Source: Erythrocercus mccallii (lineage: Eukaryota; Chordata; Aves; Passeriformes; Dicruridae). Taken from it: a DNA stretch of 64,000 nucleotides. This document shows, in pieces, positions 12,467 through 24,180 of the stretch. Under the pieces are notes generated by a model. The model saw only the letters and a program-made list of their open reading frames with translations, did not search any database and was not told the DNA's origin. The translations under genes and the position numbers were made by a program. Where the stretch lies: the NCBI GenBank assembly GCA_013397435.1, contig VZRG01000879.1:1-64000 (forward strand), read 5' to 3'. How positions within the stretch are numbered: position 1 is the stretch's first letter; each line of letters starts with the position of its first letter.

Positions 12467-14504
12467 CCACAGTGAGCCCTTTTTGGGTAGCGTGGGAGTT
12501 CCTGTGCTGTTGCCATGCATCAGGCAGAGAAAGGAAGGTGAACTGAGTATGGATCGTAGGTGCCTGCCCTCTTTGCAAATGGTGTTTGACCTGAACCTTT
12601 AGTGCTGAGTTCTGCCCCTGACTGATGCTGGGAGCCTGGGAGGGACTCTGGCCTCAGGGTCTGTCATGTCCATCCCTCTCAGATAAACTGGTTGCTGACA
12701 TTTCCTCACTGTGGCTCAGGAAAAGGAGGTTTCCGTACCCTCTTAGGCTGAAGTGTTTCAGACTTTAATGACTCGAGTCTGTGGAACAGAAGCAATAAAG
12801 ATGTGGGAGAGAAGGAGGGGAAGCAAACTCTCTCTCAAAGGTACCAAAGTGTGTAACACCTCGTAAAGCAGTGGGAACTGGAGCTCAGAAAGTTATTGGA
12901 ATCAAGACTTTCATCTCCTGTCAATAAAGCGTTATCAGCACCGAGCCCAATTTTCAGCTCTTAATTCCAGATGTGCACACTGGAACTTCATGCCTCTTCT
13001 CATGCTGAAATCTGCAGTTAAGTTCAGGCCCCAGGGCAGATGGAAGGTAAACTAGAAAACAGAAGAGGTCTTTCCACTTGTGTCCAAATTCAGGAGTGTT
13101 AGCGGATGCCCAAGATTTAATCCCTACTTTCCTGGGTTCCAGTCAGGATAAAAGGCTTGCAATGTTCTCCTGATGAGAGAGAACTACATGGCTGAATTAA
13201 TAGGAAAGGCCATGAGCTATGGCTTCTTTCAGGTCTAGAAAAGAGAAACCATTCAATTTTCTGGACAATCTGAAGCCCTTCACATGGAAAAAATATTTGA
13301 ACAAAGGCAACTGGCTACATCTTCTCTCCAGAGGGATCATAGTATGGACAGAATTGAAACCATACATTTATATAATATTGTGGCATAGTCCAGAAGATTT
13401 GGAGACAACACCTCACAGTCTATGCTGCCTTTTATTCATGCTTCCATTGCCTGTTGGTGGAAACACAGCCATGCCAACTGGAAGCCTCTCCTGCTCTTCC
13501 CTTTCAAAATCATCCTGCAACTCAGTCCTGAGAAGCCAAATGTCACAAAACATAATCAGAGAGCTCAAAGTTTTATGCCAGAAGGCAGTAAATAATGTCA
13601 CCATTGGGCTACAGGTGAGGACCATGAGGATGGGAATAATCTGGTACTGTTCAACTGGGGTACAGGTTATATCTAATCCCCACTGCCTCTGAAAGTAGCA
13701 ATTTATCGCATAATTTTATTCACCAATAGTTGACTATATTGCTTCATGAGCATTAGCTGAGGTGTGCTCCCACAGCAGCAAGGACACCCCACCTGTTCAT
13801 GCCCTGCCTTACTTTAGAGAGAGGATTTGAGAGATGTGCAGCGCAGGTGGGAATCACACAATGGTTGAATTCATTGACAATAGCAAGAATATGCCACTTG
13901 GATGTCTTCACTGTGCCAAGCATGTCCATCACCTGTGCCTCAGGAGACCTCAGAGCACACTTTGGCTCTCTACTGATTGTGCTTTGAGATGTGTGTTTGA
14001 AGTCGCAACAAAAGCAGATAAAATCTCAGTGGGCCAAGGATAAGAGTTGCACAAAGCACTTTTGGCAGCCACTTTACATGGTAAGACAATTAAATATAGT
14101 GGCTTTTGGGGTAAATGAAATAGTGTTTTTTTTCTTTTAGTCTCTGTTATATATTTGCCAAGGAACAATGAGAGAACAGGCAGCTCCCTTCAGTGGCAGA
14201 CAGTCACATTTTTGGAATCAAGCATACAGGGCGCTGGAGATATTCCTGTACAAAATCCCTGGTAAATTCTCAGGGAATAAGGAATCCAGAAAGAAAAAAA
14301 AGCAAAGGGAGAAAAGATAAGAAAGAGAAAATAACAGAAAAAATCCCTCTTGTGATTTGCAGTAAGTCGTCGTGTTCAAAGTGAAAGCAATAGAAACACT
14401 AAACATTTTATGGTGCAGCTTCATTTGTTTAGGCTTCCCTACTGAGCATTAAATTTTATGGTACTTTAAAGAGTGCTTGATAGTTTTGTAAAGCCCTGCA
14501 TTAA
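12465..14504. other. Intergenic sequence, no feature recognised
   Basis: No supported exon or repeat family was seen. The open frame at 13219-13692 has no recognisable domain, and its reverse strand is equally open over part of its length. Confidence 0.5.
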
Positions 14505-14541
14505 ACACACACGTACACACACATGTGCATGTGCACATGCA
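14505..14541. repeat. Alternating purine-pyrimidine tract with a 16-nt palindrome
   Basis: All 37 bases alternate purine and pyrimidine without a break: (AC)n, then GT steps, then mixed GT/GC/AC/AT steps. The end of the tract, TGCATGTGCACATGCA (14526-14541), is a perfect 16-nt palindrome. This is a candidate Z-DNA or cruciform-forming site. Confidence 0.85.
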
Positions 14542-17500
14542 GCCTTAACAACCTCAGCATCCTGTACTGGCCCAGTACATTCTAATTTTACTCTGTGAAC
14601 TTAATGCAAGGCATCAGAAAACACCTTGCTAGGAGAGAAGTGTTTGATGCTGGAAAGTAGAGAGGAACAGAGGAGAGAGTTTGGAAGGAGGCAAAAAAGG
14701 GCCAATGGAGCCTGCTCCAACCCTGCTCCTGGCAGCCTGATGAGGGCCTGTTCTCATCAGTGAAGGATCCAGCCTTGTGTGTGTTATCCACAGGAGGTTT
14801 GTCTTTCCTTGGGTTGTCACCACATGGATGTGCCTTGCAGCCAGTCCTCCCCACACAAACAGATGTTTGTGCTGGTTTGCAGTGAGCAGGGTGGAAGGTG
14901 CAGTTGTGCAGCAAAGCGTGAAGCACACGGAGAGCACCAGGTGGGGAGCATGCTCTGTTGACAGACTATCAGATGGATGAACATATTATCTGGACACCAA
15001 GGAGACTCCCAGGAGCTGGGCTGGCTTCCCCTGTACCCAGATGTATTTGGATTTATTGGAAGGAACTAGCACCCTTCAAAGGATTTCCTTTCATGTGCCC
15101 CACACACACACCCTCCATATCTTCTGCCAAAGCTGTGATGGACTTCTCATATGATGAGACAGAGTAATGAGGGAGGTCTTAAGCAGGTCTGAGGCTCCAA
15201 AAACTTCAAGGGTATGCTGAAGGCACTGAAGAACTATGCTTCTTTGGAAATACTTAATCCCCTTCAGATGAGAAGCTCCAACCTGTGTGACCCTAGAGCC
15301 ATGAATCACCCACAAAAGGCTTGACTCTCAGCATGCTTGTTTGTCAGTTTAGCAGTGGAAAAAGGGCTTTCTTTATGGTTTTCACTCAGGAACATTCTGT
15401 CTGCTTAGTGCTTCAGAGGAAGACCATTTATCAACAACTTTTTCTACCCCAACTTCTCTCTATGACACTCTAAGCTTCTGACTGTGACAAGAAGGTGAAT
15501 GTCAAGCTGTGGGTACAGATAATGCCATGTTGCCAATCATGGGCTGTTTCTTGAACTCCTCTAGTTCTCCCAGCAAGCTCTGACAAACGGGAAGCTGTTG
15601 GTCCAAGCAAGCAGAGTTGTTTTTTTCACACTGTATCTACTGCTGTACATATTTCTAAGAAGAAAGAGAGCATGGAAATTTCTGCTGTGAGAACTAGGAG
15701 TTTTTTTCTGGCCCTAGCTGCAGGTTACAGCTGCCTTTGAGGTGCAGTTTGAGAAGTGGTACTTCACGAGATGTCACTCTATGCCCCATGGTGGCTACAC
15801 AGCAATTCGTGTTGCACTGTGTGCACATACAGCTGTGCTCTTCTACCCTACTGAGCAGCAGAGAAGAATTGACAGCAGAGCCTTAAGCACCTGCTGTGCA
15901 AGACCATGGAGGGCTCTGGCCACCAACCTGGCCAGGTGATGGCCTTCCCTGCAGCCTAGTACCTGGGAGGGAAACATGGGTGCAGACAGCTGTAGCAGAT
16001 ATGCTGCAAACAACAGTCTATGCACTGCCATAAGCACATCTTAGGACGCAGCAAGAGGTGGGACAGGGGAGAAAAGCACAGAAGTAAACTTAGACCATGT
16101 TTTTCTTTCTTGTTTTACTTCCCAAGTGATACAACCACTTCACTGAGATCACAGGCTGGCCCTCTTACACAGATCAATGCTCAGCTGCATTATAGCTTTT
16201 TGATACTCCATTCCTCAATGCCAACATCTACCAACTAGCCTGGCCAAGCCAACCCAAGAGTTCAGGCCCTTTATCCCTCCTGTGTTCAGCTCCTCCAAAG
16301 AGCAACCAGAGCATTTTAGTGCCGTTTCAGCTCTGCATTTTGCCCAGCCAAGACATCACTTACTCTTCAAATCTGCCACCAGAAATTATTTGGACTTTTA
16401 ACAAAACTGTCAACAGGACAGTGAATTCACAGAGTTTTTCTTCCTCAAACACCCCCTAAGGAGAAGAACCCAAAGACACTGGGAAGGTCAGGTTCCCTGA
16501 AAGCCATGTGCTTTAGGCAAGGCAAGTTAATTTCCTTGGTTGTCCTTGCAACTTCAGAAGCTAAAGGTGAAATTGAAATAGCAGAGAAGATGAGTTATAT
16601 AGATTTAGAACATGCATATTCTTTTTTTTTTGTAAGCATTTGCCATATTTAGGGGAGGTTTCCAATAGCCTAATAAAAGTGCTTAAGACCTAGTTTCTAG
16701 TGACTCAATTATCTTTGATTTTAATTGTGTAGGTTAAACAACAGTATGCCTGAATTGTCCATTAAATTTTTTTATTGTATTTTTTATTGTATTGTCAATA
16801 CATATCAATGTATTTTGATGTTGTATTTTGAGTGCCAAGAGAGAGATCTCATGCAGAGAGAGTCATGCTGTGGTGACCCAGTATGGGAATGTGTCTTATT
16901 ACCTTTTGCTCATGCAGTATGAGTTGGACTGAATTGGCGCTGGTGTGCTGGCTGGCTCCTAACTCTAAGGCAAAGCAGATTTTGAAATCAGGACCAAATA
17001 AACTAGGATCAAGACCTGGGTTATGAGCAAGGAGAAATTAAGCCAGGCTATTTATCTCTGGGGTCCACCTCCAGTGTAAAACTGTCCCCACACACATGAA
17101 ACAATTCAGCCTCACCAAGCAAGCAGCCTGAGCCCCGTGTCCATGCCACAGCATGGGAAGGCACATATCCTCATTCCTGGCTCCCACAGCAAGCCTACAG
17201 CAAAAATCATGGCTCTCAAGAATCCCATTTGGCTGCTCCCCTCCCAGACTTTATTGTCTTTGGGAACCCATCACAGACCAGTACAACTGATGCAGATAGG
17301 GAAGCTTTTAAAAACATGCTTCTGATTATTAAGGTGCCTGGTCAAGAGCCTCATAGTTTTACTTATGGTACAAATAACTTGTCTTTTTCTTGAGGCTGTC
17401 TCCTTTTCTTCTTCCTCTATATCTATTTCTTAGTCTTTCTGTCTTTCCTGTGAAAGAGAACTGGGGGGGCTGTTTAAACATCATTAAAGCCAACTACTTC

Positions 17501-18296
17501 TCACAAAATATGTGCTTGCAGGAACAACCCCTTTGCACTGGGGACAAATAGATCCTGGTCCCAGAGCTGCCATCACAACTGTATGCATTGTACTGTGCCT
17601 CTGAATGGATTCGTCCCAAGGTGAATACGGTAATGCTTTAAAGTATTGCATTTGTTAAGTATTCTGTCAGGAGCTTAAATCAGAACAGGTCAGCATCGCT
17701 TCTGCTGGACAGGCAGGATCCTAGCAGGCTCCCAAAGCCTCACGAATGGCAGTTGTGGGGACTGAACATCACACCACATTCCCTCCTTACTGGTGAGGAG
17801 GAGCTCAGGCCCAGCTTATGAGAAGATGTTCCCAAACTAGTGCTCACAAACCCTGTCAGGGTCATGAATCCAGACAAAGGTAAGGGCTGCAATCCTACTA
17901 GTGAGGACAGAAACAAAGCAAAACAGAACAAAGGCCATGGGATCACTAGCATAATTCATTTTCTAGATAGGCTCCTCAAGGCCAACTTGCATGAATTTAG
18001 TCATCCTTTGAAGGATAGTATCTACTTCTCGTGAGCTTGTGCTTCTTCTGGGAACCATAGAAGCATGGGCACCCAAGCATTTCAAATCTGGCAAAGCCAG
18101 TCTGCGCCTAAACTTCACCACATCATTTAAAGTTCAGGATGTGGCTGCTGGGCATTGCCAGAAAGAAGTAGCCACAAAATATTAACTGTCCCCAAGTTTG
18201 GTAGTACTCAGATCCCCACATTCACTTCAGTTTCCTCTCTGGCTTTGTCTGGGAATGTTTGTGCCAGCAACCTACAGAAGAAAATGAAGTCCATTG
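14542..18296. other. Intergenic sequence, no feature recognised
   Basis: I recognise no gene, RNA or transposon. Short T-rich tracts occur near 16622 and 16770-16800. The open frames are short, and those on opposite strands overlap. Confidence 0.5.
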
Positions 18297-18507
18297 CACA
18301 CAGATGCTTGGCCAGCTCTCAGTAATGAAACACGTCTTTATCGTCCGCAATTTTTGATTTAAGGACGGGGCAAAACTGCCCACAGTTTGCAGAGAAAATA
18401 AAATATATAAAAAAAGAAGCAAGCCTCAGTGCTTAGGTTGTGAAATGCAGCTTCCTCGGGACAATAAAGACGTGTTTCATTATGGAAAGTGGCCGACCAT
18501 CTGTGTG
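18297..18507. repeat. Inverted repeat with about 45-nt arms (foldback)
   Basis: The left arm 18297-18341 and right arm 18464-18507 are reverse complements. They share a perfect 19-nt core, TAATGAAACACGTCTTTAT (18323-18341 against 18464-18482), and an outer 10-nt match, CACACAGATG (18297-18306 against 18498-18507). The segment between them aligns with a few mismatches and a one-base gap. The spacer is about 122 nt and contains an AT-rich stretch near 18396-18416. No target-site duplication was evident, so a MITE-type transposon is unproven. An inverted local duplication is the main alternative. Confidence 0.75.
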
Positions 18508-19963
18508 TTTTTGCCTTGTATCCCTCAGATCTGGGAAGTAACACGGCCAGTTTTGCACTCACTTCACTGACTGTAACTGTGCTGACATGTCTGACTTTGT
18601 AAACATTGCCAGCATTTTTAGAGTGAAGACCACATGCCTCCCTCTCCTCTGGGCACTCTCCTTCCGAGGGGCGCGGGGAGCCCTGCCGCTTCCCCTCCTG
18701 CGGGCAGAGACATCTGGCATGTCACCTGTCTGTTATGAGTTGCTCTGAAGGACTGTTCCCTGTGTGACTGGCAGCCTCTCTGGCATGGCTGAAATCATCT
18801 CAGAGGAGTAATACTCATTCTGTTTGCAGGGTGAGGCATGATGCCCTACCTTGGGAGAAAGCGATGCTAGACAGACGGCGCTTTGCTGTGAAATCTTGCT
18901 GTGCCTCCATGCAGGCTGCTCTGCTCTTTGCTCTGCTCAGACTGGTTTTCAAGCAAGGGCTTGTTGGACAGATGCACGTGGAGCTGGATGCTTCCTGGCT
19001 GTACACAGTTTATGGCAATGGTAGTAAAGGTGCCCTTGTTGCCCCAGGCACTGCCTAAAGCTGCTCAGTCATTGCCTGGCCCTTGCCTCGCTTGCTGGTG
19101 CTGCCTGGCAAGGCTTCTGCTTAAAGCGATACTTTCCAAGCTGTGGATGCTTCTGCCTGCATCCCTGGGCAGACCTGTGCTTGGCTGCTTTTGCTGAGGA
19201 ATAGAGTAAAAGGCATCCAACACAGGAAAATATGGTGCTGCCCTCTCAAAGGCTGCTTTTTCATATTAGCCACTGCACCTCACCTGTGGGGACTTGTGGA
19301 AAAGAATCAGTGCTGCCACCATGATCTCCAGCCAGAGCCATGGATTCTTAGCCAGACAGAACTTGTGTGGTTGCAGCGATGGGCAGGGTGGTGCTAGAGA
19401 AGACTGCCACGGCAAGGGGTGGGAAAGTTGTCTTTTGTGTGAAGAGTGGGATGGAATGGAGTGTGAGATGTCCCAGGGCTGGCTCCATTTTGGGGTCAGG
19501 TTATTCTTGACATGGTTTTCACCTCTCATATCTCACCTGTTGAAGGCCAAACCATTGTGCAGATCATTGGCTTTTACATTTTTAAACATATCCTTTTATG
19601 GTTCTGGTTCACTGTGCAGTCTATATGTCCATCTGTCTCTGATGCTTCCCACGGCAATGCAAGTGCCAAGGCTGCCAGTAGTTAGGAAAATACTGCTCCA
19701 GTTTCAGAAGAGACAGAGGTCTGGGAAGAGCAACAGTTTATACCTACCCAACATGATTGAAGATGTACCAAAATCTACTCAGGCTGCTCCAAAAGCCATC
19801 AAAGACAGCATAATGACTCCAGCTGTGACCACCACCCTTCAGATTAGGTCCTAAATGAAGCCATGTGAACTATATGTGGTCAGAAGAAACAGAGCTCTAA
19901 GTGCATAATGTGACAAAGATATTACATTTTCCAAACAGTGGGTGAACTTATTTAAAAAAAAAA
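18508..19963. other. Intergenic sequence with a small CpG-dense patch
   Basis: Positions 18664-18712 carry five CpG dinucleotides in about 50 bp, in surroundings that are otherwise CpG-poor. An open frame of 177 codons with a perfect GCCACC context starts at 19321 and ends at 19854. It has no recognisable domain and I do not call it a gene. Confidence 0.4.
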
Positions 19964-20202
19964 GGGGAAGGGAAGGGAAGGGAAGGGAAGGGAAGGGAAG
20001 GGAAGGGAAGGGAAGGGAAGGGAAGGGAAGGGAAGGGAAGGGNNNNNNNNNNNNNNNNNNNNNNNNNNNNNNNNNNNNNNNNNNNNNNNNNNNNNNNNNN
20101 NNNNNNNNNNNNNNNNNNNNNNNNNNNNNNNNNNNNNNNNNNNNNNNNNNNNNNNNNNNNNNNNGGGAAGGGAAGGGAAGGGAAGGGAAGGGAAGGGAAG
20201 GG
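19964..20202. repeat. (GGGAA)n satellite-like microsatellite containing an assembly gap
   Basis: Pure GGGAA pentamers run from 19964 to 20042 and again from 20165 to 20202. Between them 122 unresolved bases (20043-20164) mark an assembly gap, almost certainly more of the same repeat. The + strand is all purine, so the tract is a candidate triplex (H-DNA) former and is likely length-polymorphic. All open frames across it are artefacts of the repeat. Confidence 0.97.
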
Positions 20203-21586
20203 CAAACATGGCCGGAAGAGCAGAACAGCATAGGTTTCCTCCGTGTCTATTCTGAATTGCTCAAAAAAAGTCATACAGCACCAGGAGCCCTCATTTCTAA
20301 ACATGATACAAGGAGCTGATATTGGTGTTTACACAGTCATTTTAGGGAAGAAAGAGAGTTTAATTTCAACAGCACCTCACCTATAAGTGTGCCTGGACAT
20401 CATTATTGACAGGTGCATGCAATCACGAAAACACCAATCAAATAAGAGAAACATTAAGTTTCAGCTCAAGATCAAAAGAAAGAACCAAAGCTTCTACCCT
20501 GGCTCAGCCTGATGTGTCAGCCATATGCTTCAATACCTATAGATTCAAGATCACTCATTCCTCCAAGGCGCATATGTTCAGCTCTCTAGGAAAACTAAGG
20601 AATTTCTTGTCCTGGGCCCCCACCTGTAAAATCAGTCAGCAGCAGCATTCCTGGGAGCAATGCAATGAAACCAGGCTTGGGGAAATCTCTGGATGGTGAA
20701 GTCTTGTAAAGGGCTATATATAAAGCCCCAGGAGCAGCCCAGCTCAGGTAACCAATACTGGTGAGCAGATGTCCAGCCGTGCCTGCGGAGGGTTTGCAAT
20801 ACCCCTTTGGGGATGGAGAGGGTTGAGCAAGAGAGTCAGGGACAGACGGGTGGTAAGGCAGCATTAATAAAAGTGGGAGAGATGACAGCATGACTGATCA
20901 AAAATAAATGTCCTTCCAAGGCTGGGGTCACGTGCCCATCATTTAGATAATTTTAAAACTAGATTATATAAGGAGCTGAAGAAGACATGACCTGAATCAG
21001 TCCTTCAATGGGTTCCCAGACAAAAGCTTGAGATAGGATTTAATAGCTCTTGTTCCCCAGTTCTAATTTCCATTAAGTGGAAGTCTTTGTTTCTGCCAAA
21101 ACCAGAAGGCAAGGTTTCTTTGAAATTCTTGGCTAAACGTTCCTCTCTTTGCACCAGGAGAAGCATGGATTTAATTCTACAGCAATCACTGGAGCATACC
21201 CAGGGCCTCTGTTATTCAGGCCTGTCTGATGTCCCCATCATGTCCCCTGTTCCAGCCTTCATCCAGACGCTGCTGTGCACTGAGCAGCTGCCCTGTCACC
21301 TGGGAAAAGTTGGTCCTGTCTCTGTCAGGCTACAGTGTAATGTTTTATTCTTTCTAAACTAGTTGCTGGACTACTAAAACTGGCATTTTAGAGTCACTAA
21401 ATTGCAGCTGCTTGGCATAGTGCACCCAGGCAAGCAAGGAAAAAAGCAAAGAGAGTGAGGGATTGTGCACACAGTGTCCAGGTCAACAGTGGTTTATTAG
21501 GTCCCATTAACCATATGGTCACGATTATAATAAAAGTCTGAATTATGGCCAGTGACATGTGCAAACCACCTCCCCCACCAAAGCCA
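20203..21586. other. Intergenic sequence with a strong TATA-like element
   Basis: No gene was recognised. Near 20711-20729 the sequence GGGCTATATATAAAGCCC places a consensus TATATAAA between GGGCT and AGCCC arms. An AATAAA occurs about 150 bp downstream (near 20867). Nothing else identifies a transcript. Confidence 0.4.
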
Positions 21587-21600
21587 ATATATATATATAT
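21587..21600. repeat. (AT)7 microsatellite
   Basis: Seven uninterrupted AT units. It is a short simple repeat with no further evidence of function. Confidence 0.9.
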
Positions 21601-23970
21601 CATGGGTGTAGATTCAATGTGAACACAGACCTATATCATAGGAGGTTTTTAACCCTTTCTGGTCCCCAGGGGAAAGGAAGAAAGACATAAACATAACCAG
21701 GCTGTATCTGATAACTCTCCAAGGTCAGCAAAGCCTCTCAAAAAATAGAAGCTCTCCTGTTACTGCCCTTCTTCCTTTCAAGGGTTTGCTGTAGCTTCTT
21801 GGGCTGGAAGGCCATTCTTATACCACCAGGCCCCAGAAATTAGGATACTCTTCCTTTTTGAGTGGGCCCAGCTCCTGCTCCCTCTCCATCTGCCTTGTGA
21901 AGAACCTGAGTGGCTCTTCTGAGCTGTGTGAGTGCAACGCTGAGCATAATTTGTCTGTGCACATTCCTGAGCAGTAATGGCATAGCTCAGAACTGAAACA
22001 CCTGCATGCCGACCCTTGCAATTGAGAAACTATTCTTGATGCTGTGAAGACATCCCATTTCTTTAGTACCACACACATAGAATGCCCAGAGTACTCTGCT
22101 GGCATGGTAATGATTGGACATGTGAGATGCAAAGGCTCTTTAACTATTTCATGGATCAAAGAGCCAAGGTAAAAACAGGCCCTGGCTAATGTAAGTGATA
22201 ACACTGGTAACAGAGCTAGAAAGAAAATCCAGAGATCATGAGTAGAAAGAAGTTGAAAATATTCAGAGTTATTTTACTGGCCAGGCCAGAAAAAGCAACA
22301 GCGAAAAGGAATATACAATTAAAATATTCTTTCTATTTTAATCATCGCCGAAGTTATTAACTCCTGGAATGAAATTTAAATGTGTGACTTTTTGCTTAGG
22401 TGGCGTGCCTTTGAAACAGAAAGACTGAACGGGCTGTGAAGGGCAGTGGCTCCTCCTGGGCTCCTCCTGCACTGTGCTATGTGGCTGCCAGCAGCAGGTC
22501 TGCGGCTCCCTGTCCTGCAGCTGTGAGAGGCTGGGGCAAGGCCCGTTTGCCCTCAGCCTCCCACAGCTACAGACAAGGGACACAGAGGCCTGGAGGCCCA
22601 CACAGAGCCCACGGCCAACCCAGCCACTGCTGCTTCCAAGCCCTCCTGAGAGGTTATGGCACTGGCAGCTCTGCCATGTTGAGTCTGGCTCTTTGCCTCA
22701 AGGTCCCAGAGTCTGTGAGACAGCTTCAATGAAACCCACACTCTATTCTGTGTTTCCAAGTAATTAGTTTGCTGAAGAGGTTATCTTCTCTCAGTGCTCC
22801 TTCCTTAGCCTGTGTGTTAGCATCTTGTCCTCCCCTGGGAACACACACCAGGCAGATCTCCAGCTGTTGTAAACTGGGACATGTCTGGTGACACCCCACC
22901 CTAGTTATGCCCTTTGACCATAAACAATGATATTATAAAAGATATTTCCATTTCCTTGCTCTGGGAAGAATCCAAATCTAGCTCTTCATGGTTTGGATAC
23001 ATCATCAGTAAAGCATGGAAGGTCTCCCCTTTCTCTGTCACTGTTACAGGGCTCATCTGAAAAGCAACAGAATTTGTGCCCTGATCAAGGCTTGGAGTGA
23101 GGCTGGTGGAACAGAGCAGGCAGCAAGGCACAGAAGGTCACTGCAGGCAGGGGAGCAGTGGCTGTGGTGACTGTTGAGGAAGACCTGGAATTTGGGAAAG
23201 ATTATAACTATGTGCAGCAGTGGTCAACAGTGGTCAAGCCCACTGGGGAAAATACGCAGGTCTGTTCTCTCCTCAGGCATCTTAGCAGTCTGCAAAGCAA
23301 ACACTACAGCCAAACAATTCCCAGAGTGCCTCCATCATGCATAAACCATGTACTTATCCATCCTCTCTCCCAACGTGGCTGCATGTTCGGCCTCAGCCCA
23401 AAGTCACGCAAAACTCAGCTGTTAGCACTTATTTGAGCACCCCTCCTGACACACAACCCACCCATCTCCTCCCTTCAGCAACTTCCTAAATCTCTGTCCA
23501 GAGGAGTGATTTGCCTCAGAGACTTCAATTCTCTTGGAGAAAAGGCCCTGGTCAGGAGCTCAGCTCACCTTTCCATCACTGAGAGCTGGAGAGTTTCAGA
23601 CAGCAAATCCTAGGACATAAATAATAGTTTGGTCGAAACTTGGAAAGTGCCGGATGTGCAAAGAAATGACCTAAAAGGTAAAAGTCAAAGATAAATAAGA
23701 ACAGTTTGTGTAAACTGTGTGCTCATCTTAACAATAAACAGAACGGCTGCCGCAGAGAAACTTGAAAGGACTCCACTCTGCAAAGATGAATGGTTTGCTG
23801 AGCCTGCTCTGGGCTCCGTTTGAGGGGCTTCAGCATGAGTAATTGGGTGTGAGAAGCACTGGCTCACCAGGGCCAGAGCAGGCAAGCTCCAAGGAGGGGA
23901 GTGTAATGATCACTGAGGTTATTTATTGTTTCGTTTGCTCATTAGCTTGGCATCACCTTAAGTCTCCAGC
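21601..23970. other. Intergenic sequence, no feature recognised
   Basis: No supported exon, RNA or transposon was seen. The open frames around 22436-22767 lie in a GC-richer patch and occur in several frames on both strands, which argues against coding. Confidence 0.5.
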
Positions 23971-24180
23971 CGCAGCACGTGACAGCTTTGAACTGGCGCC
24001 CCGGGTGTCGCGGACGCTGTGACATGCGGTTTGATGTGTGCCCCGCAGCTCCCGTAGGATTTCCGCTCTCCGCTCTGCTCAGCCCAGCCATCCAGCTGGG
24101 GATAAATCACCCTTCCCTCCCCAGAACAGCTCAGGGCTTTATTGGTATTATCTATCATTGTATAGTCCTCGTCTGGACGC
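23971..24180. promoter_or_regulatory. Orphan CpG-dense patch with a CACGTG E-box
   Basis: About a dozen CpGs fall within 23971-24080, and three more near 24170-24180, in a region where CpG is otherwise rare. A canonical E-box CACGTG followed by AC sits at 23976-23981 (the USF/MiT-TFE type). Retained CpGs suggest an unmethylated regulatory element in the germ line, such as an enhancer or minor promoter. It is too small for a standard CpG island, and no transcript is identifiable. Confidence 0.4.

Noticed and set aside
12220..12578. Frames with long Cys-Val or His-Thr runs
   Set aside because: They are translations of the (AC)20 microsatellite.
19851..20319. Open frames of 85-126 codons over the GGGAA array
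   Set aside because: They are translations of the pentamer repeat and of unresolved bases.
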